Assembly: GCA_022824605.1 (NCBI GenBank) | Contig: JAJDZO010000019.1 | Coordinates: forward strand, 1-12,754 | Length of the DNA: 12,754 nt | From: Acidimicrobiia bacterium | GTDB lineage: Bacteria > Actinomycetota > Acidimicrobiia > Acidimicrobiales > Aldehydirespiratoraceae | Direction: 5' to 3' | Shown: in pieces, positions 1-6,246 of the stretch | Layout of the letters: each line of letters opens with the position of its first letter | Numbering within the stretch: the stretch's first letter is position 1 | The notes under the pieces: model-generated | Seen by the model: the letters and a program-made list of their open reading frames with translations, nothing else | What the model was told of the DNA's origin: nothing | Database searches by the model: none | Program-made: the position numbers and the translations under genes

Positions 1-127
1 TTCATCAGTCCGTCCGAGTCGACTTGTCTGAGCCGATCCCGCTCAGCGCACTAACCGGCGCCGCGAAACCCAGCGACCGGGCCGAGGACGACTCCCGCGC
101 CGATTAGAGCGTCACCGGCTGTAGATG

Positions 128-150
128 GTTCTCCTTATGAAAAGGAGAAC
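128..150. promoter_or_regulatory. Palindrome 1 upstream of the AAA ATPase gene (possible operator)
   Basis: A perfect inverted repeat has 9-bp arms (GTTCTCCTT at 128-136, AAGGAGAAC at 142-150) around a 5-bp spacer. It sits in an AT-rich leader (about 126-186) that contrasts with the GC-rich flanks. Its core is shared with a second palindrome whose centre lies 33 bp away, roughly three helical turns, so a bound dimer would contact the same face at both. A weak -10-like GATAAT occurs at 156-161, just downstream, so a bound protein could block the promoter. Operator function is inferred from geometry only. Confidence 0.5.
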
Positions 151-162
151 TTACTGATAATA

Positions 163-181
163 TCTCCTTTTTATAAGGAGA
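163..181 (+). promoter_or_regulatory. Palindrome 2 containing the ribosome binding site of the ATPase gene
   Basis: Inverted repeat with 7-bp arms, TCTCCTT (163-169) and AAGGAGA (175-181), and a 5-bp spacer. It has the same TCTCCTT-N5-AAGGAGA core as the palindrome at 128-150. The right arm is also the Shine-Dalgarno sequence AAGGAG (175-180), 6 nt before the ATG at 187. In RNA the left arm is a perfect anti-SD and could hide the site. If transcription starts near 168, as the weak -10 would predict, the hairpin would be incomplete and the element would act as DNA instead. Both readings are possible. Confidence 0.5.
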
Positions 182-186
182 AATAT

Positions 187-1524
187 ATGGAGTGGTCCGG
201 TCCAGCCTCGTCGCTTGAACGGGTGATGCGACAGCAGGTCGAGGAGTCGCTGACGGTCGTAGGCGACTTCACGTCGAGGCGCGTGCCGGCGCCGGTGCAG
301 TTTCCGGGCAAGGCCACCGCAGTCATCGGGATGCGCCGCACCGGCAAGACCACGTTCATGCGGCAATTGCGGGCCGAGCGCGCCCGAGCCGGCATGCCGC
401 TGAAGAGGCTGCCGATGCTGTCGCTGGAGGACGAGCGGCTCACGGGCATGGATGCGACCAAGCTCGGCTCCTTCATCGACTCCTACTCCGACGAGCTGGT
501 TGCGGCTGGCGAGGGGTTCCCGGTGGCGTGGTTCCTCGATGAGATCCAAGTCGTGCCGGGTTGGGAGCGGCTCGTGCGCCGTCTCTTGGACTCCGACGAG
601 GCCCAGGTGTTCGTGTCCGGATCGTCGGCAGCGTTGTTGTCCAAGGAGGTAGCGACCGCGCTGCGAGGCCGCGCCTGGGAGGTGTCGATCTTTCCGTTCA
701 GCCTCGACGAGGCGATCCGTCACAGCGGGGCGCACCCGCCTGAGAACCTGACGGCGATCAGCAGACAGGAGCGGGCCGAACTCGAGGCTCGTTGCGCCGC
801 ATGGCTGATGGAGGGCGGCTTCCCCGAAGCGCAGTCCCTCGACGCCTCGCTGCGTCGCCGTTTGTTGGCGGACTACGTGAACGTGGCGATCTTGAGAGAT
901 GTGATCGACCGCCACGAGGTGAGCAACGTGGCGGGATTGCGCTGGATGACACGGCATCTGCTCGCCAACGCAGCCTCACTGTTCAGCGTTGAAGGCTTCC
1001 ATCGGGCGCTGCGCGGCCAGGGAATCGCGATCGCACGTGACACGGTGCATCAACTGCTGGCCCATCTTGAGGACTGCTTCCTGATTCGAACGGTGTGGAT
1101 GGAGTCGGATTCAGCGCGTCAGCGCATGGTCAACCCCCGCAAGGCTTACCCGGTCGACCCTGGCCTCATATCCGTGTTCGACCGGTCAGGCCGGGCAAAT
1201 GTCGGTCACGCGCTGGAGACGGCTGTGTTGATCGAACTGGAGCGACGGCGTTGTGAAGTCACCTACGTGCGGACCGCGCAACGCCACGAGGTCGACTTCT
1301 TGGCCCGCCATGAGGACGGTGGAGTCGAGTTGATCCAGGTCTGCGCCGACGCGTCCGATGCCCGCACCGCTGAACGGGAGATCCGGGCGTTGCGAGAGGC
1401 TAGCGACAGCTACCCGCATGCTGTCAAACGCCTGCTGACTTGCAACCGCCGTGGCTTGCCGAGCGAGGTGCCCGAGGGCGTGAGGGCTCAACCCGTCTAC
1501 GAATGGATGCTGTCGCCAACCTGA
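187..1524 (+). CDS. AAA+ ATPase with C-terminal DUF4143 domain
   Basis: The 445-aa protein has the usual two-part structure of the AAA_14/DUF4143 family. The N-terminal ATPase shows a Walker A loop GMRRTGKTT (residues 48-56), a Walker B strand WFLDEIQ (115-121) and the family segment VFVSGSSAALLSKE (131-144). The C-terminal part has a PD-(D/E)XK-like core, HEVDFLA (368-374) followed by ELIQVC (381-386). The usual nuclease lysine is absent (QVC), so cleavage is doubtful. ATP hydrolysis is expected; substrate and role are unknown, as for most of this family, which is often horizontally transferred. Start: ATG 6 nt after a strong AAGGAG. It stands alone, with its own AT-rich double-palindrome leader, and no neighbour suggests a shared pathway. 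No signal peptide or membrane segment is apparent. Confidence 0.9.
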   Translation: MEWSGPASSLERVMRQQVEESLTVVGDFTSRRVPAPVQFPGKATAVIGMRRTGKTTFMRQLRAERARAGMPLKRLPMLSLEDERLTGMDATKLGSFIDSYSDELVAAGEGFPVAWFLDEIQVVPGWERLVRRLLDSDEAQVFVSGSSAALLSKEVATALRGRAWEVSIFPFSLDEAIRHSGAHPPENLTAISRQERAELEARCAAWLMEGGFPEAQSLDASLRRRLLADYVNVAILRDVIDRHEVSNVAGLRWMTRHLLANAASLFSVEGFHRALRGQGIAIARDTVHQLLAHLEDCFLIRTVWMESDSARQRMVNPRKAYPVDPGLISVFDRSGRANVGHALETAVLIELERRRCEVTYVRTAQRHEVDFLARHEDGGVELIQVCADASDARTAEREIRALREASDSYPHAVKRLLTCNRRGLPSEVPEGVRAQPVYEWMLSPT

Positions 1525-1581
1525 CACCCACGCCCTACGACTTCGGCGATGCGACGCGGCCCGTGTGCGTCGGCCAAACTT

Positions 1582-1613
1582 GGGCGGTGACCACCCGACG
1601 GCGACCACCGCCC
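1582..1613 (+). terminator. Hairpin downstream of the ATPase gene (possible weak terminator)
   Basis: GGGCGGTG (1582-1589) pairs perfectly with CACCGCCC (1606-1613) around a 16-nt loop, about 60 nt after the ATPase stop. No T-run follows, so a classic Rho-independent terminator is not supported. GC-rich genomes do use U-poor hairpins, but 8-bp inverted repeats also arise by chance at this base composition. The rest of the 188-bp gap between the ATPase and the dehydrogenase shows nothing else recognisable. Confidence 0.25.
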
Positions 1614-1712
1614 GCTTCGTAGCCCTACGTCAGTCGTGAAGCGCGGGAGTAGAGCCGGACTTCGTGACCCCAGAGCGCGCGTCGTTGGGTCGAGCGGCTG
1701 TAGGGGAGGGCC

Positions 1713-2795
1713 ATGAAGGCTGCGAGAGCGGCGACGCTGCTGGGGCCTGAGCGTCTGGAGATTCGGGAGTATCCGTTGCCGGAGGTGGCCGACGACGGGG
1801 CGCTGCTGCGGATCGGTGTGGGCGGGGTGTGCGGCACCGACGTGAAGTACTTCCACGGCCGCATCGACATGCCCTACCCGGTGATTCTGGGCCACGAGAT
1901 CTTCGGCCGGATCGAGCGGCTGGGTCGGGCGGCGGCCGCGATCCACGGCGTGGCCGAGGGCGACCGGGTGATCCTCAAGGGCTCTCGGGGATGCGGCCAC
2001 TGCCGGGACTGCCGCGACGGCGCCCCCCGCTTCTGCCCGCAGCGCACCCTCTACGGGAGCGCGACATCGGCCGCGGACCCGCCTCACCTGTTCGGCGGGC
2101 TTGCCGATTATCTCTACGTGAATCCCGATGCCGAGCTGTTCAAGGTGAGCGACGCCATGAGCGACGAGGCCGCGGTGCTGTGCGGGTCGGTGATGGCCAA
2201 CGGCTACCAGTGGGCCATCCTGCACGGGGGCGTGACCTTCGGCGACACGGTTCTCATACAAGGGCCGGGCCAACAGGGCCTGGCCTGCACCTGGGCGGCC
2301 CGTGCCGCAGGCGCGGCCCGCATCATCGTGACCGGCACCGCGGACGACGCCGACCGGCTAGCTCTGGCTCGGCAGTGGGGCGCCGATCTCATCGTCGAGG
2401 CCGACACCACCGACGTGGTGGAAGTCGTGGCCGACGAGACGGGCGGTGCTATGGCCGACGTGGTGGTGGACGTGAGCGGCAGCCCGGCCGCTCTGGAGCC
2501 GTCAATCGTCGCTCTGCGTAAGCGAGGCACTCTGGTGCTGGCCGGACTCAGCGGAGGGCAGCGGGTTCCGGTGGGGATCGACGCCCTGGTCTGGAACGAG
2601 ATCAAGGTGCAGGGGGCGTTCACGGCCGGCAGCCCGGCGCTGCGGGCGACTATGGACCTGATCTCCTCGACCGGCTTCAAGCCTGAGGAGATGATCAGCC
2701 ACACGTTCAGCCTCGACGAGACCGAGTTGTGCATCCGTGCCATCGGCAACGAGATCGACGGCATCTACCCCACCAAAGCAGTGATCCGGCCATGA
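1713..2795 (+). CDS. Zinc-dependent MDR alcohol/polyol dehydrogenase
   Basis: A 360-aa cytosolic NAD(P)-dependent oxidoreductase of the zinc-containing medium-chain dehydrogenase family, of typical length. Catalytic zinc ligands are visible: C40 in VCGTD, H61-E62 in LGHE, and C157 in VLCGS. The structural zinc lobe has four cysteines, C94, C97, C100 and C108 (C-x2-C-x2-C-x7-C). The nucleotide-binding fold is marked by GPGQQG (184-189). The likely reaction is reversible oxidation of a secondary alcohol or polyol to a ketone; the substrate cannot be read from sequence. Start: ATG shortly after a purine-rich GGGGAGG site (1703-1709). It is convergent with the ketone-carboxylase-like operon (23 bp apart), so it is not co-transcribed, but an alcohol-to-ketone step would feed that operon. 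The functional link is inference. Confidence 0.92.
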   Translation: MKAARAATLLGPERLEIREYPLPEVADDGALLRIGVGGVCGTDVKYFHGRIDMPYPVILGHEIFGRIERLGRAAAAIHGVAEGDRVILKGSRGCGHCRDCRDGAPRFCPQRTLYGSATSAADPPHLFGGLADYLYVNPDAELFKVSDAMSDEAAVLCGSVMANGYQWAILHGGVTFGDTVLIQGPGQQGLACTWAARAAGAARIIVTGTADDADRLALARQWGADLIVEADTTDVVEVVADETGGAMADVVVDVSGSPAALEPSIVALRKRGTLVLAGLSGGQRVPVGIDALVWNEIKVQGAFTAGSPALRATMDLISSTGFKPEEMISHTFSLDETELCIRAIGNEIDGIYPTKAVIRP

Positions 2796-2818
2796 CCCCG
2801 CCTCAAAGGAAGGGTGCT

Positions 2819-4522
2819 CTAGTCGGCTCCAGCGAGGTGTAGGACGCCGACGCCGGTGGTGTGGCGGAGTTGGGGTTTGTTGACCTTGTGGGTGGCGGTC
2901 TTGGGAAGCTCGTCGAGGACTTCGAGGTATCGGGGTTGACAGAAGTCGGGCAGGGTGGTCTGGCAGTGGCGCAGCAATGCCGCCGGGTCGACGGTGCAGC
3001 CGGGTTCGGGCACGACTGCAAGCTTCACGTCCTCCTCGCCCAGTTCGGACGGCACCCCTACGGCGGCGCACTCGGCCACCGCGTCGAATTGGCACACTGC
3101 CCGTTCGACCTCGGTGGACGAGATCATCTCGCCCCGGCGGCGGATGGCGTCGGCAGCCCGGTCGACCCAGCGGATGTAGCCGTCAGCCTCAATCGTGGCC
3201 AGATCCCCGGTGTGGAACCATCCGTTGCGCAACGCCGTGGTGGTGGCCTCGGGGGCGCGGTGGTAGCCGGTCATCATCACGCCGGGCGCACGGGGCCTCA
3301 CCACCAACTCGCCCACGACGCCGGGCGGGACCTCATTGTCGTCGGGGTCCACGACCAGCACGTCGTACTGGGGCACCGGGCGGCCCGAGGCCCGGTAGCG
3401 CATCGGGTCGTCGGGGCTGGTGGTGGAGAAATGGCCGGTCTCGGTCATGGCGAACCCGGTCACCAGACGCAGACCGAACCGTTCCTCGAAAGCCGCCCGG
3501 CGCTCCATCGGTATCCCGGCGGCGCCGTGCATCATGCGCACGTTGTGGTCGCGGTCCGCCGGGCCAGGTTCCTGGCGCAGCAGGATCGACGACACCGCTC
3601 CGACCACACCCACCTCGGTGGCTCCCGCTCGGCGCACCTGGTCCCAGAACGTGCTGGCCGAGAAGCGCGACACCAGCGCAGCCCGACCGTCGACCACCAG
3701 TGCAGTGCCCAGGGTCGAGAAGCGGGCGTTCACGTGGTAGAGGGGCAGCGCTGAGAACAGCACGTCGTCGCAGGTGAGTCCCCACTGCTCGATCTTGATG
3801 CGGGCCTGCTCGATGGGGAACGCCTGAGGAAGCACCGCGCCTTTGGCCGGGCCTGTCGTACCCGAGGTGTAGACGATGTTCATGGGATCGAGCGGTGCAG
3901 GCGAGCGGAAACCGGGAGCACGCGCGCCTCCGTAGCGCAGCTCGCGGTAATCGAGCAGGCCGAGGCCTCCAGAGCCGGATCGCAGCTCGGTGAAGGCCGT
4001 TGCCCGGTCGGCGGAGCCTGCGCCCTGCTGCGGCCCTGGCGGTGAGGGTTGTGGCCCTGGCGGCGAGGGTTGTGGCCCTGGCAGTGAGGGTTGCTGCACC
4101 GGCGACTCGAGTTCGGAGTCGCGGATGGCGACCAGCGCGATGTTCGGGGCCTCGGGGATCTGCTCGGCTGCCCGGTGCGCAAGCGACGCGTCAACGATCA
4201 GCAAGCGGGCGCCGCTGTGGCCAAGTACATGCGCGAGTTGGTGGCCTCGCAGGCCGGCGTTGACGGGGCATTCCACCGCTCCGAGCCGCAGCAGGGCCAG
4301 CATGGTGACCACCGCCTCGGCGTGGTTGGGAGACATGTGGCACACCACCTCGCCGGACGCCACCCCCGCACCGGCCAGGCCACCGGCCAAGTCTTCTGCG
4401 GCCGCGATCAGCTCGGCCCAGGTCCAGCGCTTGCCGTCGAAGTCGAGCACCACCCGGTCGGGATGTTCCTCGGTTCGGGCCACACACAGCGACCACAGGT
4501 CTGGGCACGCCCGACCGGTCAC
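2819..4522 (-). CDS. AMP-forming acyl-CoA synthetase (ANL superfamily)
   Basis: The 567-aa ligase activates a carboxylic acid to its CoA thioester through an acyl-AMP. Motifs in order: P-loop YTSGTTGPAKG (218-228), GFAMTE (376-381), TGD (438-440), hinge and A8 region RRRGEMISSTEVE (461-473), and the C-terminal catalytic lysine K556 in PKTATHKVNK. Overall it resembles fatty-acid and carnitine-type CoA ligases; the substrate is unknown. In context it would activate the acid made by the upstream carboxylase-like proteins, as benzoylacetate-CoA ligase does in acetophenone breakdown (inference). Start: GTG, sharing GTGA (4519-4522) with the stop of the DUF35 gene, so translation is probably coupled. 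Oddity: a Pro-rich insert of three 7-residue repeats (about 145-165) before the P-loop. It is the last gene of the minus-strand operon. Confidence 0.93.
   Translation of the reverse strand: MTGRACPDLWSLCVARTEEHPDRVVLDFDGKRWTWAELIAAAEDLAGGLAGAGVASGEVVCHMSPNHAEAVVTMLALLRLGAVECPVNAGLRGHQLAHVLGHSGARLLIVDASLAHRAAEQIPEAPNIALVAIRDSELESPVQQPSLPGPQPSPPGPQPSPPGPQQGAGSADRATAFTELRSGSGGLGLLDYRELRYGGARAPGFRSPAPLDPMNIVYTSGTTGPAKGAVLPQAFPIEQARIKIEQWGLTCDDVLFSALPLYHVNARFSTLGTALVVDGRAALVSRFSASTFWDQVRRAGATEVGVVGAVSSILLRQEPGPADRDHNVRMMHGAAGIPMERRAAFEERFGLRLVTGFAMTETGHFSTTSPDDPMRYRASGRPVPQYDVLVVDPDDNEVPPGVVGELVVRPRAPGVMMTGYHRAPEATTTALRNGWFHTGDLATIEADGYIRWVDRAADAIRRRGEMISSTEVERAVCQFDAVAECAAVGVPSELGEEDVKLAVVPEPGCTVDPAALLRHCQTTLPDFCQPRYLEVLDELPKTATHKVNKPQLRHTTGVGVLHLAGAD
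4032..4094 (-). repeat. Three tandem 21-bp repeats inside the ligase gene
   Basis: Three consecutive 21-bp units (4032-4052, 4053-4073, 4074-4094) differ at only a few bases. On the minus strand they encode the heptads PSLPGPQ, PSPPGPQ and PSPPGPQ. The unit is a multiple of three, so the frame is kept. They form a Pro/Gly/Gln-rich linker in a variable stretch before the P-loop, between conserved N-domain segments. Probably a slippage-grown surface loop without catalytic role. Confidence 0.9.
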
Positions 4523-5001
4523 TCGACGACTCGGAACATCGGTAGAGATAGGCCTTCACCCCGGTCCTCGAAGGTGGCCTCCACCCGGTCGCCGATGGAC
4601 AGGCGCTCCATGTCGGGGTCGACGATGTTGGACAGCAGGCGGGGGCCCTCGTCCAACTCGACCACCGCCACCACGTAGGGCACATCGTCGGCCCAGGTGT
4701 CGTCGTAGAAGGCCACATGGACCTCGGTGAACGTCCAGACCGTGCCTCCGCCGCTCATCGGCTGCCATGACAGGTCGCGGTTCCAGCAGCCTGGACAGAG
4801 ATCCCGGGGCGGGAAGAACACCAGCCCGCAGCCGTCGCAACGCGGCAGGACCAACTCGTGGCGGGCGGTCGCCTCCCAGTAGGGCGCGGTCGCAGCGTCG
4901 GCCAGATCGGGACGCGGCTTGCCGGTCATCGTCGTGCCCGCCGGGTCGGAGCCGGGCGCGGTCGCAGCGTCGGCCAGATCGGGACGCGGCTTGCCGGTCA
5001 T
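4519..5001 (-). CDS. DUF35 zinc-ribbon/OB-fold protein, thiolase partner
   Basis: Small acyl-CoA-associated protein with a rubredoxin-like zinc ribbon (C55-x2-C58 and C69-x2-C72, in RCDGCG and LCPGCW) followed by an OB-fold (about 80-155). DUF35 proteins typically pair with thiolase-fold proteins; ChsH2 with the aldolase Ltp2, and BbsA with the thiolase BbsB, are precedents. The gene follows a thiolase-like gene here, as expected. The listed start ATG (5001) overlaps the thiolase stop as ATGA (4998-5001). The first 24 residues are a duplication: MTGKPRPDLADAATAP occurs at 1-16 and 25-40. A second in-frame ATG lies at 4929 and would give a 136-aa protein closer to the usual size; either or both may be used. 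It overlaps the ligase start by 4 bp. Confidence 0.92.
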   Translation of the reverse strand: MTGKPRPDLADAATAPGSDPAGTTMTGKPRPDLADAATAPYWEATARHELVLPRCDGCGLVFFPPRDLCPGCWNRDLSWQPMSGGGTVWTFTEVHVAFYDDTWADDVPYVVAVVELDEGPRLLSNIVDPDMERLSIGDRVEATFEDRGEGLSLPMFRVVE

Positions 5002-5002
5002 C
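4882..5002 (-). repeat. 72-bp-spaced exact duplication of the DUF35 start region
   Basis: Positions 4882-4930 and 4954-5002 are identical over 49 bp, with a 72-bp offset. Each copy holds an ATG and the first 16 codons of the DUF35 protein. The offset is a multiple of three, so the second copy is in frame and lengthens the N-terminus by 24 residues. Exact identity suggests a recent event or ongoing homogenisation. Confidence 0.95.
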
Positions 5003-6158
5003 CGTCACGTCCCAGGATCATGGTGGAGAACGTTGAGAACACGCCGCCGTTGCCGTGGACGACCATGACCTCGGCCCCGTCGACCTGGCGGCGCCCCGCC
5101 GTGCCCTGGAGTTGGCGCACCGCGTCGAGGAGGTGGAACACCCCGCCGGCGTGGCCGTGCGAGAGCATCCCGCCGTGGAGGTTGACCGGACACGCTGAGC
5201 CCAGCGCCAACACGCCCGACTCGACGTAGGGTCCGCCCTCGCCCTCGCCGCACAGGCCGAGAGCCTCCACCCCAGCCACCACGCTGAACGTGCAAGCGTC
5301 ATGGATGTAGACCGCGTCGGCGTCGGCTGCGGTCAGGCCCGACCGGTCGAAGGCCCGGGCTGCGGCCACCGGCCCGCCCAGTTCGTGTAGGTCGGGGGCT
5401 TGCGAGCCGATGTGATGGGTGGTCGCCGCGCCGTAGCCCAACACCCGCGCGTAGCGCACGCCCAGGCTGCGGGCCCGGTCGACCGACGTGACCACGAAAG
5501 CACCGCCCGCGTCGGAGATCAGCGAGCAGTCGAGGCGTCGCAGCGGCGAGGAGATCATGGGCGATGCCTGATGGGCGGCCAGCGTGATCGGCTCGCGCTT
5601 GTGGGCGTTGTCGTTGAGCGAGGCGTGGTAGCGGGACGTCACCGCCACCGCGCCCAGCTGCTCGCTGGTGGTGCCGTGGAGGTGCATGTGGCGCTGGGCG
5701 AACAGCGCGTAGCCGCTGATCATGGCGATCTGGCCGTAGGGCGCCTCGAAGTCCTCGCCTCCGGTGAGAGTGCCCGGCGCCCGACCCCGGCCCGAACGGC
5801 GGATCGAGATGCCGTTCTCTCCGTAGGCACACAGCGCGGTGGTACACATGCCGGCATCGATGGCCGCGGCCACGTTCAACAGGGCGGTGTGGTGGGTGCC
5901 GGGCCCGCCCACGTCGGTGACCACCGCTAGTTCGGGCCGCAATCCGAGATGCTCGGCCACCCGGGCCGCGTGAAGCATCATCGACTGCGAGTAGCCCGAG
6001 AAGGAGAACACCCCGTCGATATCGCCCTTGTCGAGGCCGGCTGCGGCCACCGCGGCCACGCCTGCGTCAGACTGCAGGCTGATGGCGCTGCGGCCGGGCA
6101 GCTTGCCGATGGCCGTCTCGGCCACGCCGACGATGGCGATGCCGTCGAGCACGCTCAT
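4998..6158 (-). CDS. Thiolase-like protein (SCPx/lipid-transfer type) lacking the usual nucleophilic Cys
   Basis: The 386-aa thiolase-fold protein starts MSVLDGIAIVGVAE. Family landmarks are the C-terminal HDACTFSV, the segment LCGEGEGGPY and the glycine-rich GGMLSHGHAGG with its active-site histidine. Where classical thiolases carry the acyl-accepting cysteine (C-x-S-G), this protein reads DVGGPGTHH, so ordinary ping-pong thiolysis is unlikely. Ltp2-type aldolases use the same fold with a DUF35 partner for retro-aldol cleavage, and the next gene encodes a DUF35 protein. Expected role: carbon-carbon bond cleavage or formation on a CoA thioester; direction and substrate unknown. Start chosen: ATG 6158, 8 nt after GGGAG and overlapping the upstream micro-ORF stop as ATGA. 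A GTG at 6173 would add five residues and is less likely. It overlaps the DUF35 start by 4 bp. Confidence 0.9.
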   Translation of the reverse strand: MSVLDGIAIVGVAETAIGKLPGRSAISLQSDAGVAAVAAAGLDKGDIDGVFSFSGYSQSMMLHAARVAEHLGLRPELAVVTDVGGPGTHHTALLNVAAAIDAGMCTTALCAYGENGISIRRSGRGRAPGTLTGGEDFEAPYGQIAMISGYALFAQRHMHLHGTTSEQLGAVAVTSRYHASLNDNAHKREPITLAAHQASPMISSPLRRLDCSLISDAGGAFVVTSVDRARSLGVRYARVLGYGAATTHHIGSQAPDLHELGGPVAAARAFDRSGLTAADADAVYIHDACTFSVVAGVEALGLCGEGEGGPYVESGVLALGSACPVNLHGGMLSHGHAGGVFHLLDAVRQLQGTAGRRQVDGAEVMVVHGNGGVFSTFSTMILGRDG

Positions 6159-6246
6159 CTCGACCGCTCCCACGAGGCATCAGAGTCCGACGGGAACGAT
6201 GCCGCCACCTCGGTGCCGTCAAGCACGCTCACCGGGCTCGTTCCCA
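6137..6246 (-). repeat. 74-bp-spaced degenerate duplication of a stop/start junction
   Basis: Positions 6137-6172 and 6211-6246 align with a 74-bp offset and no gaps, about 28 of 36 bases identical. Identity is highest (19 of 21) over the overlap and first codons and lower over the SD side. This is an older copy than the exact repeat at the DUF35 start. The sequence between the arms has diverged beyond recognition. Confidence 0.75.
6155..6232 (-). other. 25-codon micro-ORF between HyuA-like and thiolase-like genes
   Basis: GTG (6232) to TGA (6155-6157). The start shares GTGA (6229-6232) with the stop of the HyuA-like gene, and its stop shares ATGA (6155-6158) with the thiolase start. Its N-terminus MSVLDGTEVA mimics the thiolase start MSVLDGIAIV, and its end WERSR mimics the upstream gene's end WERAR, so it arose by duplication of the junction. 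GGGAA lies 8 nt before the start, as GGGAG does before the thiolase. No domain. It may be translated as a coupling relay or be a by-product of the duplication. Confidence 0.45.

Noticed and set aside
2796..2818. Bidirectional terminator between the convergent dehydrogenase and ligase genes
   Set aside because: The 23-bp gap shows no inverted repeat or T-run; any terminator must lie within the coding ends or be Rho-type.
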